Below are positions 33,783 through 45,882 of a stretch of DNA of 64,000 bases, piece by piece. Below the pieces are notes generated by a model. The model had not been told where the DNA came from. It did not search any database and saw only the letters and a program-made list of their open reading frames with translations. The position numbers and the translations under genes are program-made. Each line of letters begins with the position of its first letter. The stretch's first letter is position 1. The DNA is from Esteya vermicola. Taxonomy: Eukaryota; Ascomycota; Sordariomycetes; Ophiostomatales; Ophiostomataceae. Where the stretch lies: contig PCDM01000023.1 in NCBI GenBank assembly GCA_002778215.1, positions 2,914,001 through 2,978,000 on the forward strand. Reading direction: 5' to 3'.

Positions 33783-34771
33783 GCAGTAAAGCCGTAAGAA
33801 GGGGTAGCTAGAAGGATGGATTGGGAACTCGGGCCATTTTTCACAGTTCATTATAGACGGGCGATACTATTTCCCTCTAGTCTCTTGTCTCTCGTCTCTT
33901 GTGTCTCTTGTCTCCTTTTGTCTCTCTTGTCTCTGTCATTTCTCCCATGTCTGTCCTTGTCTCATGTATAGACCCCTATTCGTCTTTCAGCTGTACTGGG
34001 ACCCAAGACGTCCGTTCTACCTTCCTCTTCACGTATGCCTGCATTTTCCTCTACTACTCTTCTCGGAGAGGTCGCTGCGACTATTCCATTGTTGCTTCTT
34101 GAGAATCGCATGGTGTGTCGAGCTTGGTGAGAGTCGCTCATTCTCGAGTGAACTATTCTCTCTTCTCGCGTAAACTGTTCTGACACATCAGTCTTTTTAT
34201 CATTCCATGTCGGTATAGGGCATGCTTGAATTAGAATAAAACTTTTTATTGGCTTGCTCCAGGCAGGCTCGGAAATATGGAAAAGTGAAAAGGAAAAGGA
34301 TGAGTGATGAGAAATCAAAAACAAAAGTACACAATGCAAGAAAAGAACAGAAACCAGGTATCTCGCAAAAGGCGGACCATCTCTTCAACCAAAAATCAGA
34401 CCACAAATCATCGCACATGTCGCACGAAGCACTCCATGCTCTGCTATGCATCTTTTTCTCTTCCAACTTCTCTTCTCCTCCCCTTTATGTATACCCGGAA
34501 CCTCCCTGATCACGGAAAAAAATGGAAAAGATGAAAAAAAAGGATTATAAAAGCAGGGTGAACAGTCGAGAATAGGAAGGAAAATCGAAACCGAAACCGA
34601 GAAATCGTCGTGTATCATATCATGAATTACCTCCTCTTTCTTTCCTAGTCATAAGGTCTATTAGATTAACCCCTGTTGAGAGGGGGGGAGGGGAGAGGCC
34701 GAAGAGCCATTATAGTTTGTTTTCCCCTCGGGTCGAGAGAAATGATTATAGTTATAGATGAAATGGTGTTA
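33783..34771. other. Convergent intergenic spacer
   Basis: About 1 kb between the stops of the TMEM234-family gene (+) and the unrecognised gene (-). It has short CT-rich and AT-rich stretches, and no gene seen. Confidence 0.55.
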
Positions 34772-35567
34772 TTACCGACGCGTTCGGATCCAACGCTGGA
34801 CGGATCGCAGAGGCGGATCTTCGTCGGTCCACCGGCGCATTTCGAGGTCGGCCTGCTGCAGTTGGGAATAGATCAGCTCGTCGCTGATCTGCTCCAGCTC
34901 TTGCCACAGGTTTTCGTCCAAAGCCCGCAGTTGAGCCACGTGTCCGGCATTTGGTTGCTCGCCCTGTAGGATTCCAGCCCGGAACGAGATCCACTGCTGC
35001 GCAACTTGCTGGCGATGATAGATCTTTCTGGCCTGGTGGCGACGCGCAAAGGCATCTAGATGAACTCTGGAAAGGGGTCCGCTTGTCAGTCACAAACAGC
35101 GAGCTCGTATGGGAAAATTTTATGGGCTCGAAGCCATCTCGAGGAGGCCATGTCAAACGTACTGCTGCAGCTCGGCCTTGTTCTGCTCCTCGTGGCCGCC
35201 CTTGGTGACTGGAACCTGCGTATCGGCTCCTGTGTTGAGAATGTGCTGGCCATCGATGGTGCACTGTCTCAGGGCTCGCCAACCCTCCGTGTTTGCGTCC
35301 TCTGGGACGAGCGGCTCGGCTGGCACGTCCGCAATGAGAAACTGCAGGTGGGTGAAATCAGCCAGGATCTCGGCGACACGAGCCCGACGGTGTTCGTTCA
35401 CTAAGTGATGGGAGGGGGGAGTATGTTAGAACATGGAACAATGGGTAGAGGAAAAGTCGGGACGATGTTCGACTCAGACAATGTTATGGAGATGGTCTGA
35501 GACAATAGACTGATGTGCCCTATATCTGATGGGTCAGGGGAAAACCAGGGCACTTACGACCATCCAT
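34772..35567 (-). CDS. Unrecognised 180-aa helical protein
   Basis: I do not recognise this protein. Proposed exons are 35567-35558 (10 nt, coding MDG plus one base), 35400-35163 and 35066-34772. Donors are GTAAGT and GTACGT, and intron 1 has a TCTAAC branch about 30 nt from a CACTTAG acceptor. Exon 2 contains no Met, so an upstream start exon is required. The protein begins MDGLNEHRRARVAEILADF and is rich in Gln, Arg, Glu and Leu. Residues ~82-170 look alpha-helical and coiled-coil-like (HQARKIYHRQQVAQQWISF, LDENLWQELEQISDELIYS), and it ends in a basic VQRWIRTRR. No signal peptide or membrane segment is visible. The clean frame joins and strand-typical codon use argue for a real gene. A structural subunit of some complex is possible, but that is speculation. 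Confidence 0.62.
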
Positions 35568-38500
35568 TATGAACAGGATACTTTTTAATGTCTGATCTGA
35601 TGTCTGAAAAAAGAAGTTGTTCTCGGGCTGGCTTGGATGTTGAAAGAGAGACAAAGAAAATCAAAAAAAGGGATGCCGCAACAGGGGACCAGAGAACAAC
35701 AGAGACCAGTAGATCACTGCACAGAGGACTGCACACAAGGCTATACTGATCTTTGTCGCAGTATATAGACGAAGAAGATGTGAAAGTGTGTATGAAAGTG
35801 ATGATTGGGAGAGATAATGTCAGAGAGGTGAAGGAAGAACAGGTCGTCGGGATGGAAAGGCGAGGTCTTTATAGTCCGTCGGAAAACGGTACGGAGCAGC
35901 AGCAGCGCCTCTGCGACAAGACAACGATGTCTAGAACAGCCAATGAATACCTTGCTGCTTCTGCACAAGAGAAGATAATGGCCGAATCGGAAGTTGGATG
36001 TAACAAGGATGGATAGGGGGGGGTGGTGCTTAGGAGGGAGGGGGAGGGGCGAAGAACGCCGTTTTTAATCCCTTTTTCCGTATGGCTTTTTTCTTCTTTC
36101 TGTCACTTTTTCTTCCGTTTTTAATCACCTTTTGGACAGTTGTGGATATGCTTTTTTTCGATTTTGTGCGGGTGGTTCGGAGAAAGAAGGCGCTGTAGGA
36201 GTGGGGGATGATCGAGGTCGCAGTCGTCGCCGCTCGCAAATAGTTACCAGCTCGACAAAAAGGGAAAAGAGAAGACGGAGTGGGAAGGTCGAGACGGTGA
36301 GGGGGGAGGGAGGGATTATAGAAGGGGGAATAAGTGAGAGTAGAGTGGGCTGAAGAAGGAAGTCAGGCACAGGAAGCCAGAAGGTGAGAGGAGATCAGAG
36401 GCCGAGTTAGGTATAGACAGCGCCGTGAGGAGAGAGTGGGTAGACAGCCAGGGACTTGGAAATACGGCGGGGGGGGCCGCCAACGGTACAGACGGCAGGA
36501 AGGCTTGTAGCAAGAGACAATGCTCTGTTGTCAGAATGGGGAGATGGCGTGTGTGCTGTCTATAGCTGGAACAGGTGTTGCGGTTCCTCGGGCTATAAGA
36601 CAGGCTGACGGGGGAGCTGTTTGGCTGCTCTGGTTGGCTGCAGGCCTAACTGTCTCGGGTCGGGTGAGTGATGACAAGTGATGACAGGACACACAAAAGG
36701 CGGATCAGAGGAACAGTTGAACGGCGATATTTATCCCACTCTGGCAATGATGATCGACTCGACAGCTGCTGGAATTCGAACAATTTGTATAGAACGGGCC
36801 GAGAGGTGAAAAGGGTGTGGTGGATGCTGTTGCAAAGTGGTCAGGAGAGGTTCGTATTGCGGCAGCGGGCCGAAGCCTCCTTTTGTATTCCAGGCTGAGG
36901 GCTAGACAGAGACGGAACGATGACAAACAAGCTCCCCTCACGACGGGACTGGACGAGATTGGCTCATCCACAGCACCTTTCAGGGGGAAAGGTTGCAGGA
37001 TTCAGAACACACGGCAGACCATACAAGACAGTATGGTCGTTTCCATTGCTAGCGGATCAGGAGGAGACGGCGGGTGTATCCATGTCACGGGAGGCGACTT
37101 TCGATTCTAGCAACAGCAAGTAGAGATAGAGATATAAGTGCTACAGGGCAAGGGGGGACAGGGGGGGGGAGTGAGGATGAGGGAGGAGGAGAGAAGGAGA
37201 GAAGGAGAGACAAGAAGATGACGGGCTAGAAACGAAAAGAAGAGAAGAAAGAGAAAGAAAGGATATGAAGGGGGTGTGTGGCTAAATCAAACGGAGGCGA
37301 AGATGGAATAGGAGGCCACAGTTGAAGAAGGGGGGGATGAGAGGCAATTAGAAGGAAGAGGGCAAGGTGAGTCTGGATGCAGAATGGCAAAGTGGCAGTT
37401 GGGTAGCTGGACATGCAAATATGGACAGACAGGATGGGGAATGGGTAGATTGTATATGCACGGCGGCTGTAGTTCTGCAGCTCCTGAGCCGTCTGTGCGT
37501 TCTGGTTGGCTGGTGGTTGAAGAGGAGGAAAGGAGACGAGGCAGGAATGGGGAGGGGGAGGTGGGCTAGGCGAGGCTGTTATGCTGTTTGCGTGTTGGCG
37601 TATTGGCGTATTGGCGTGTGCTATATATGCCGGCCCAGGCTGAGGAGCAGACAGGGTGGACGGATCAGGAAAGGGGAAAGCTTGGAAAGCTTGGGAGGAG
37701 GAGGGGGGAGGAGGAGGGGGGGAGAGAAGTAGAAGGATATCTATCCAAGAAAGACCTGCACACTATGGGCAAGTTGGCAAGTGCGTGTGCGGCAACTCTA
37801 GTCGACAAGGTACTCGGCAAGGTACCCGTGCCTTTCTCGTGCTCGTGTCAGTACGAGTATGCAGTACTATGTATGTCGTATTGTGTCTCGTGCCCGGAGT
37901 CCTGGCCGTGGACACGAGTTGGCAGCTGGTGCGTGCGTACGTGCGTGTGAGGGCGTGTGAGGGCGTGCGAGGGCGTGGGTGTGGGTGCGCAAGGTGCGAG
38001 ATGGGCAGGCATACGAGTCCTGGTCCTGGTACGAGTAGTCGTCCTAGTCGTGTCTACTCGTCGTAGTCGCGGAAAAGTCCATGGGACCGTTGATGGTGGT
38101 TGACTGGTACGGAAGCCAACAAAGACGATCAAGGTCCACCGGTCCTTTGGGAGAGAGCTAGCCAGCAAACCCGAGTAGAATCCTAGTCATGTCTAGCAAG
38201 TGGCGGCCGAATCGGAAAATACAATGGCCCTGGCGATGGGGATGTGGATGAAACGCTTGTGAGAGGGTGAAGAGGGCAATGGCTCTGGCTCTGCAGTTTC
38301 TCCTGCTGTGTGGCCCTCTCTCTACTATGTATGTGGCTCTCTCTGGCCTGGCTGGGTGGGTTCTGTGTGGATGTGGATGTGGATTTGTCTGTTATGTGTG
38401 CAGGCAGGTAGAGGGTGTGTGAGTCTGCCATTTCTCACGCCCCCCCCCCCCCCTTCCTCCCCGAATCTTCCCCTGCCCCCCTCTCCTTCTTGACCCGTTC

Positions 38501-41500
38501 GGCCCTACCGTAATACGTCCCCGCGCTCTGCATGCTGCAGGCCCATCCCTCGCTCTCGTGGTCTTGGACTAAGCTTGCCGATTCAGACATTGTCAGAGCT
38601 TCTCGGATTCCTACTCGTCAAGCCGATCTCAGACCTCAATCCTATCTTGCAATGCTAGCTCTCTTTTTCCCTCTCTCTCTCTCTCTCTCTCCTCTCTCTC
38701 TTGAATCTCCACTGGACGACTGCGGAATAAGACTCGCTGCCCATGACTAGCTGGAAGTGCACGACCACTCGCCGAGAAAGAAAAAAAAAGAGTTCCCAAC
38801 AAGGGAATCAGCCCCACGAAGCTGTGTCCACTAAGACGTGAAAGCATGCAAGTTCATGAGAGAGTATCTGTTGCAGGTCAGAGTGGCAAAACAGGCCATT
38901 GGCCCAACAGGACCTCCGTTCCCCTTGCACACCACGACAGACAATGTGACTGTGACAGGAGAGACAAGAGGACAGACACCAAAAAAATACATAAAAAGAC
39001 GAAACGGGACAAAAGAGGACAATCGAGTGGTTGATTTGCAGCTGAGAAGCTGGCAGGAGGAAGCAATTCCGCGAATTGACGTATAGCAAGCCATGCAGAG
39101 TGTTTGTAGATGAGATGGTGGTAAGGGAATGGGGCGGTGGCCAGGGGGGAGGCGTGGAAGGGGGGGGGGGGTGGTGTGGAAGAGTCGGAAGACGGGGGGA
39201 GGGGACATATGGAGCTGGTTTGTGGGGTGTGGTGCTATTACAGGCATTCTTTGTCTTTGTTTCTTTTTATTTTCTATCTCTCTTTTTTCTTTCTTTTTTT
39301 ACCATAAAATAATATTTGATGTACTCTCTCGCTTATCTTTGAATCATAGTACTGCGAATGTCTCTTGTTTCTTGTTGAGGCTTTTTTTTTGTGTCCCCCT
39401 TGATTGGGCTGCCAAATGAGCAAGGCTGGAATTGAGGCAAGCCATGATAGGACTGTGAGTGGCTGCTCACCATGAAGAAGGTAGCTAGATGTGGAGTGCC
39501 TGCATGCAGAACGCAGCCATGTAACATCCATAGTTCGTCGCACTCAAGGACATAGCCTCTCGCCTGCATGCAGAGAGTCAGCTCTAGGCTCTGGGGGGGC
39601 CCAATGAGAGCTCAGTGCGATGGGAGAAGGAGGAGAATACTTCTGAATAGAGCCAAGTAAAACCCGACGGTTGGGGTAGCTCTCGGGGCCGATGGGGAGG
39701 GCATGATGAAAAATTGGGAGAGGGACTGGGAAGGAGAAGTGGTTGAGAGCGGTGAGAGAGACACTGAAAAGGAGAAGGGGGGAATGGGGGGGAGAGAAGG
39801 GGAAAAAAGGAGACAAAGAGACTGTTAAACTCGAATGAAAGGGATGCTAGCAGAACCGAGTATCGAGACGCCACGATCGCTTGTCTCGTGTAAGAAGCGC
39901 GGGAAAAGTGAGCAGAAAGTGAAGCGAAAATAGCCAGAAACAGTCCAAACAGGGCCAAAACAGGCCAAAACAGGCCAGAATAGACAGGTCAGGACAAGGG
40001 GCATCGGAGTTGACGAGAAATGCGGGCTTGCTAGCTGCGGATCGCGACATTTTGGTCGTGATGTCTTGCTCCTGCCCCATCTTCCTTCCTACTATGTACT
40101 GCTGAGAACAGACGCGGGAGCTATGCCATTCACATCATTCGGGTCCTGCATAGCACAGGTCTGACTTGTGAGTCGACACTGCAACTCTGGATATCCCGAC
40201 GTCCAGGGAAGGAGCGATGGACATGCCAACTGTCCTCGCACGGCGAAACATGACGTTGCAGAGAACAGGAAGCGAGATACCACATCCGTGCGCTCTAGCC
40301 TGACGCGATGGGTGGTGGGTGCTGGATGTACTACGCAGTACTATCTATGTAGATGCGCTGGGTGCTAGATGCTGGATGCTTGTCGATGCTTGTGGTTTGA
40401 TGCTTGCTCGATACCGTGAAGCACGGCTACTTTCCCGATGGGGGATTTGGCCAATAGCGATCGTTCTCGGAGCTGAGCGAAGGTGCCACTTAATTCACGC
40501 ACTTATTCCAATAACCTCGTCCTAAGAGTCGTCTACGGTGTACTCGCACGTACTATGTACGAGGATAGTATCACAGAGCTAAGGTCATTGGCGCACCGTC
40601 TGAGCTGGAGCTCCTTCCCCAATTTTCTCCTCTCCTCTCCTCTTCTCTTCTCTGTCGCTCCTTCCTGCTAATACGAGTACGAGTAACTCCCAGTCTGTAC
40701 GTAGCAGACTGCCCAAGCCAACAAAAAAATTTCAATTTCTCTTACGAGGTGCTTTCTTCTCCCAGTGCTTTTGGGGGGTGTGCCCTCCCTCGCTAATGAC
40801 GCCAACTGCCGCAGCCCTGAAGATGATCGACAACAAGTTTCCAGCCGGCACGTACAGCAGAGGGGCGCTGAAATATCCTAGATAGGAAATCGTGGCTGCC
40901 AGAGCTGTACCTGTCTAGCCTATCGGTGGCTGTCCCAAGCCTATGGAAGGGGAAAAAGGACGCCATCCTCCCACACACACACACACATATACTATGTACA
41001 TACACACATCACGCTTCCCACACAAGCAGCTTAGCAGCTAAGCAGCCAAGCAACCGAATAGCCAAGCAGCCAAGTTGCAAACAGCCACCCACATCAACAC
41101 CAACCACCCCCATCTCTTCGCTAGAAGCTACTAAACTACTTCGGAGCCGCCGTGTGGAAAAGACGCCAAACGGGTCTAAAGACGCGCGACCCTCCTTGTC
41201 TGCCTCGTGCACTCTGTCCCCCCTCCACCATTTTCTTTTTCTTTTTTTTCTTTTTTTAGAGGAATGGTTAAAATCATTTTCGACAATGAATTGATGTTGG
41301 TAATAAAAGAATAAAATCGACTAGCAGTACATAAAATAAAGGAAATACTTGTACACGCAACTAATTCATGGTAAAAGAAACAAATCAACAAAAGAGCTTC
41401 ATCTTTCATTTCTCCAGCACTGATACACTGTAGAACAGTGTCACGGGAAAGCAAAAGTACGAGTATGTACGCTCTTTACCACTCCCTCTCCTCAGTGCTC

Positions 41501-44150
41501 GTGCCCATAGTACTCGTTTACCCATTCCAGTAAATTCTTACGGACGAGCAGCAACTTGGTCTGCGTCCTGTCCCCCCGCAATTCGCCTCCTCAAGAAACG
41601 TCGTGTGATTCCCCCCCTGCTTTGCTCACGTTCTTCAAGTCCGGTTCCATACCTCCTTTCATTGCCACGCTCCGTCTTCACACCTGCCTTACAGGGCAGA
41701 TTCTAGAGGGCAAGGAAAAAAAAGAAAGCAGTGGCCACCGCCCGTTTGCTGCTGTCCGTTAGTTTCGGCGTGCTGCCGTTTAGTCCTTTTTACAGGACCG
41801 TTCAGCAAGTGGCAAACCGACAGGAAACACAAAAAGGTAAAATATTCCGCGAGGTCCTGCATACGAGTATTCGGTTAAGGAGAAACACACGTTACAGCCA
41901 TCACTAAGCGGGCGTTCAACGGACTTTTTTTTTAATGCCATTTTTATGACAGGCACGCATATCCAACGGCTTTGTTTCGTCTACTGTACGGTGTTCACCA
42001 TGGATTCCCACAATATCCGCTTTGACTTGGTTTTTCTTCTTTCTTCCATTTTATAGTGCGCATAATTTTTGGTCACGTTTATAATATTTTAATCCGATGT
42101 ATACCATTTTTTGACGTCTGCTCTTTCATCTGATATCCCGACGAGACACGTGTTGGGGCTCTGCGAGCCTGCCTCTCTGAGCCCCCCTCCGTCTCCTCCC
42201 GGTCTCTCTCTGTCGGTAGCCATCTCACACACATCTGACTGCTAAAACATTCTCGACTCCGTAACGCACCACGTCCACGAAGGACATCCGTGCGGAATAC
42301 GGGGCATATGACGAGATCAGAGATTAGTCTTTGCCTCGAATCGTACATAAAAATCGCACTCGTATTACTCTCCTTCCCAAATTAGCCCGCATGATGTCAC
42401 TTAGTCTGAATGTGCTAGGGGCGTGTAGGCGTAAATGATTGCAAATTGAGACCAGACGAAGCCAGCCAATCCAGAGCCAACCCAGCAGAAAAGTTGCAGA
42501 AAAAAAACTTCTCGACTTATTTTTCAGCCGACTCTGTCCGCTGGTGTGAGCTGAAGCTCATTGTTCCTGCAGCAGTCTGGAAGATAGCTTCCTTCTAAAA
42601 TAGGCCAGGCTTAGAGGATGCATAATCGCTCAGGGTGGTGTACTGCGTTGGCCAGGCTTCTTGTCCCTCTCTCTCTGGGTAGCACACCAACACCATGAAC
42701 TCGTACGAGTAAGCCTTGGTCTACTGCCGAGTACTGCAGTACTGCATGCAGTACAAATGGAAAACTGCTTGCAGGAACCCCCGGTTCCTTGTCGTTGACT
42801 GGTCCGCAATCATTACGACGCGCATTTTCTTTTCTTTTTCCTTTTTCCCTTTTTTTTCTACGATTTTTTATTTTTATTTTTCCTTTTTTCCTTTTTCCTT
42901 TTTATTTTTACCACCATTGTCTGCGACTTCATTTGGACGTTTCTTTTTTTTTTTCCCCTAAACGGTCCATAATTTTGCCCACACCAAAAAGAAGCTCTTG
43001 TTTCAGAGCCATCCTGCCTTGTGATTGGCCTATAGACCCTTCTCGGGTTTCTGTCATTTGCAATGTCCTGCGTATAATTTCAATTCTGGTTCCATTCGAA
43101 CTCGTACGCAGTAGAACTCTGTGAAACCTTGTCGGTTTTTATGGATCATCTGGACACAGAGTACGAGTACGAGGGTTACTTCCAGTACAAAGTACGACGT
43201 ACGATGCAATAGCTCGTACGTGAACGAGTCCGAGTACGAGTTCACCTTACTCGGATGGGTATGAGAACGAAACGAGAAAAAAATAATATTGAAATACGTA
43301 CGAGTAATACTCTCCACGCCGACACGCACGAGCACACGGGACAAGAGAATGTCTTCCTAAAAATAAGAGAGCAGAGGCAGCCAAGGATGACAGGCTTCCG
43401 TATAATTCTCGAGACTCTGTTTTTAGTATTTTTATTGATTTTTTGGATCATTTTTCGCCTCTCACCTCTTGCCTTTTGCTTTTTTCTTCCTTTTTTACTT
43501 CCTTTTTCTGCTTTTTTGCTTTTTTTTCCTAAAAAAGGAGGCAGGATTATCAAATTGCTTACTAATGGTTTCAACACGTATAGGCTGTATGGACTATCTT
43601 CTTGACGCCATTGCTACTCTCCCCAGACCCGCTTTCAATAACTCTAGACCCTCTCTATATCGCCGACGATCGACAACTCGCTCGCTTTTTCTGTTTTCAC
43701 ATGACAGACCCTTAGCACCTCTTGTCTCTCTTCCTGCTCCTCTCTCTGCCCATTAGCCGGTGGTTCCTCGATCCTCGCTTTCTTACACAATAGCAATCAA
43801 ATTTTGCATGCAACACAACGATGGACTTGCTAAGACTACTGCGTACTTGCTCGTCTCCACATGCCCGTTCCAGCTGCTCACGAGCATCTAGGTCTGTTCT
43901 TCATTACTCTTGTTTGCATCTTTACGTTGCTCGCTATATTGCATCTCTGCCCACTCCCCACTCCTTGCCTCCTGCTTCTTGTCCATCCGAGGAGTCTCCG
44001 GCCTTTTTTTACTTTCTGTCCAGTCCCGGCCTGTCTGTGACATGTGCTAATAACATGTGTCTCTGACATTTGACAATTCAGAACAGTTTGGCCCCTCCCT
44101 TCCGCTCCCCTCTGGCAAGGGACCTCCCTGAAAGGGCAAGAGAGCACCGT
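35568..44150. other. 8.6 kb gene-free stretch
   Basis: No convincing protein gene on either strand. From about 35.6 to 37.7 kb the + strand is G/A-rich, which reads as a C/T-rich leader for the minus-strand gene at 34.8-35.6 kb. A C run lies at 38440-38453, a second purine-rich part at 39.1-39.8 kb, and a C/T-rich part at 43.4-44.0 kb. TACGAGTAC-type words are frequent, densest at 43158-43245. Short frames are low-complexity and match no family I know. A non-coding RNA cannot be excluded. Confidence 0.5.
38440..38453. repeat. Poly-C run
   Basis: A run of about 14 C in the gene-free stretch. Its length may be unreliable in an assembly. Confidence 0.8.
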
Positions 44151-45448
44151 CTAGTCCTTCTCAGCAATGGCCTGTAACCGCTCATCAATCTCCTCTTCCG
44201 TCAGAGTCCGGAAGCCGGCATACGTGCCTTCCTGGCCATCCACCTTCGGTCCACCTACAATACCAATTTCAATCTCCGTCTTTTTGAAATCCATGCTCAG
44301 AACGGTGCTCAATGTCGTAATAGCCAGCTCCACCACATCCTCCCAGGAACCCTCAGCACAGGTCTTGTTCTTGAGCTTCTTCTCCAAATGGTTAAGTGCT
44401 TCTTGCTGCTTAGGTCCAGCCGCCGTGCCCTTGTATCCCGTGTAGTAGCCGGCCGGGTCACACTTGAACAGCTGCGGTCCTGCCTCGTCATCGAGCGAGA
44501 TCAGCGTCGTCGCTACACCGTATGGACGCATGTATGCCTGTTTCAGGCGTTAGATGGATGTGGGTAGGCGGGGTAGGTGGGAGAGGCAAAAAAAAAATTT
44601 AGAAAAAGTAAGACGGACAAGACCGAACGGAGGAATACAAAAAAAGAACAGACAAAAAAAAGTAAAAAAAGCAAGCAAAAGAAAACAAGAAAAAAACAGG
44701 AATGGAAAACAAGCAGGACAGTAAGCGGGGCCCAAGCTGCTCCCCCTCTCGAAAAGTTCAAAGTAGAGCCCCCTGAACTGCTGAATAATATTCCTTAGGT
44801 CGACTTACCCGCTGTGTGTACACTTGGCTGATGTTGGCCAAGCGCTTGGCCAACACATCCGACGGCATCTCATAGCCGAACTTGTATCGGAACTCAGCTG
44901 CCTCACCCTGGGCACGCTGTGCAAACGCTCGCGCATCGGCTATCGACCCAGTTATGACGGCACCAACAGAGGGGGATATCTGGAAGATGTGTGATACGGA
45001 TGCCGGGTCGATAAGCTTATCCTGCATCGGCCGTTAGAAAACCAAAGAGATCAGATCACAAGCAGTGCCCTCCGGGCACAAAAGAAACATACGGGGACCT
45101 TCTTCTGGGACAGGACTACTGCGCTGTCCTTTCCGCGCACACCTATGGACATGATGCCCGCAGCCGTAATGGCCTTGAATGCATACTCTGTTTCCCCCCC
45201 AAACCAGTGGTTAGCACACCCGATAGTCTGTAAAGACGCAGGCCAGAAGACAAGGGGGGTCTCTCTGCAAGGTCCCCCCCACGTCTCGGCAGGGAAATCG
45301 GACAAGCTCATACCGACTTGATACAGGCGGCCCTGCTCTGAGAAGATGGTGATGTGTCTGTCGAAGCCCGCGCTGCCTAAGGAGTCACACTGTTAGCCCG
45401 ATTCACGACAATGAACGGTCCGTGGCCGAAGCTGGACATACCAGACAT
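44151..45448 (-). CDS. scl1: 20S proteasome subunit alpha-1 (PSMA6/Scl1)
   Basis: Structural alpha-ring subunit of the 20S proteasome, 254 aa. Five exons: 45448-45442 (7 nt), 45376-45314, 45187-45093, 45021-44809 and 44537-44151. The first exon encodes only Met-Ser plus one base, and the second completes SGSAGFDRHITIFSEQGRLYQV. The third starts EYAFKAITAAG, so together they rebuild the proteasome alpha-subunit signature. Further landmarks specific to the alpha-1 type are SIGVRGKDSAVVLSQKKVPD, KLIDPASVSHIFQI, KRLANISQVYTQRAYMRPYG and FKCDPAGYYTGYKGTAAG. The last 40 residues are acidic, including the TLTEEEIDERLQAIAEKD end. Intron 4 (271 bp) is the longest and A-rich on +. The gene is divergent from the WKF-domain gene, 434 bp apart. 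Confidence 0.95.
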
Positions 45449-45882
45449 GGTGACGAAGCAGAGTGCAGAGAGCTTAGCTCAAGGGTTGAAGTTGTGTCGT
45501 TTTTGCGGGGTGATGAGATCCTCCGAGGTTCTCACAAGGTGAAATTGACAAGTGCTGTCAATTTACTCTGAAATAGATCGTTTGTGAGAGTTGCTGGTTT
45601 GTACTCGGGATGCTGATGTGGCCTCTGTCATTCATAGCACTTGCCTAACCAGCTGGAATTGGAAGCTTTTGGCCTCAACGACGCGTTGCTGAGAGCTTGC
45701 CTAGCGGGAACGCAAAGGACGGACCGGCAGTAAATCCGATCTCGTCACGTGATTATAATTTGATCTTATCGATAGTCTTATCGATAACCTTTTTTTTTTT
45801 GTCATTTGTCTGCAGCTATTGTTATCGGCCAGTCAAAAAATTTCCTGTGCATCCATCATTGCCATCGCCCTCCTCTACAGAC
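45449..45882. promoter_or_regulatory. Divergent promoter of proteasome alpha-1 and WKF-domain genes
   Basis: A 434-bp region between two start codons. It contains GTCACGTGAT (CACGTG at 45746-45751) and two TTATCGATA words 12 bp apart at 45766-45774 and 45778-45787. The T-run and CTACAG before ATG 45883 could mark a short leader intron. Confidence 0.55.
45766..45787. promoter_or_regulatory. Tandem TTATCGATA elements
   Basis: Two copies on the same strand with 12-bp spacing, the second extended to the perfect palindrome TTATCGATAA. They lie about 100 bp upstream of the WKF gene ATG. A single perfect copy lies upstream of FCF1. Confidence 0.45.

Noticed and set aside
36765..36790. Possible minus-strand tRNA T-loop (GTTCGAATTCC)
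   Set aside because: The T-stem halves do not pair and no cloverleaf can be drawn.
37367..37732. 121-codon + frame in the gene-free stretch
   Set aside because: Trp/Gly/Arg-rich translation of purine-rich DNA, with no motif and no splice partners.
45697..45882. Upstream extension of the WKF protein
   Set aside because: The in-frame codons lack an ATG start and translate AT-rich promoter sequence, including the TTATCGATA elements; ATG 45883 is a better start.
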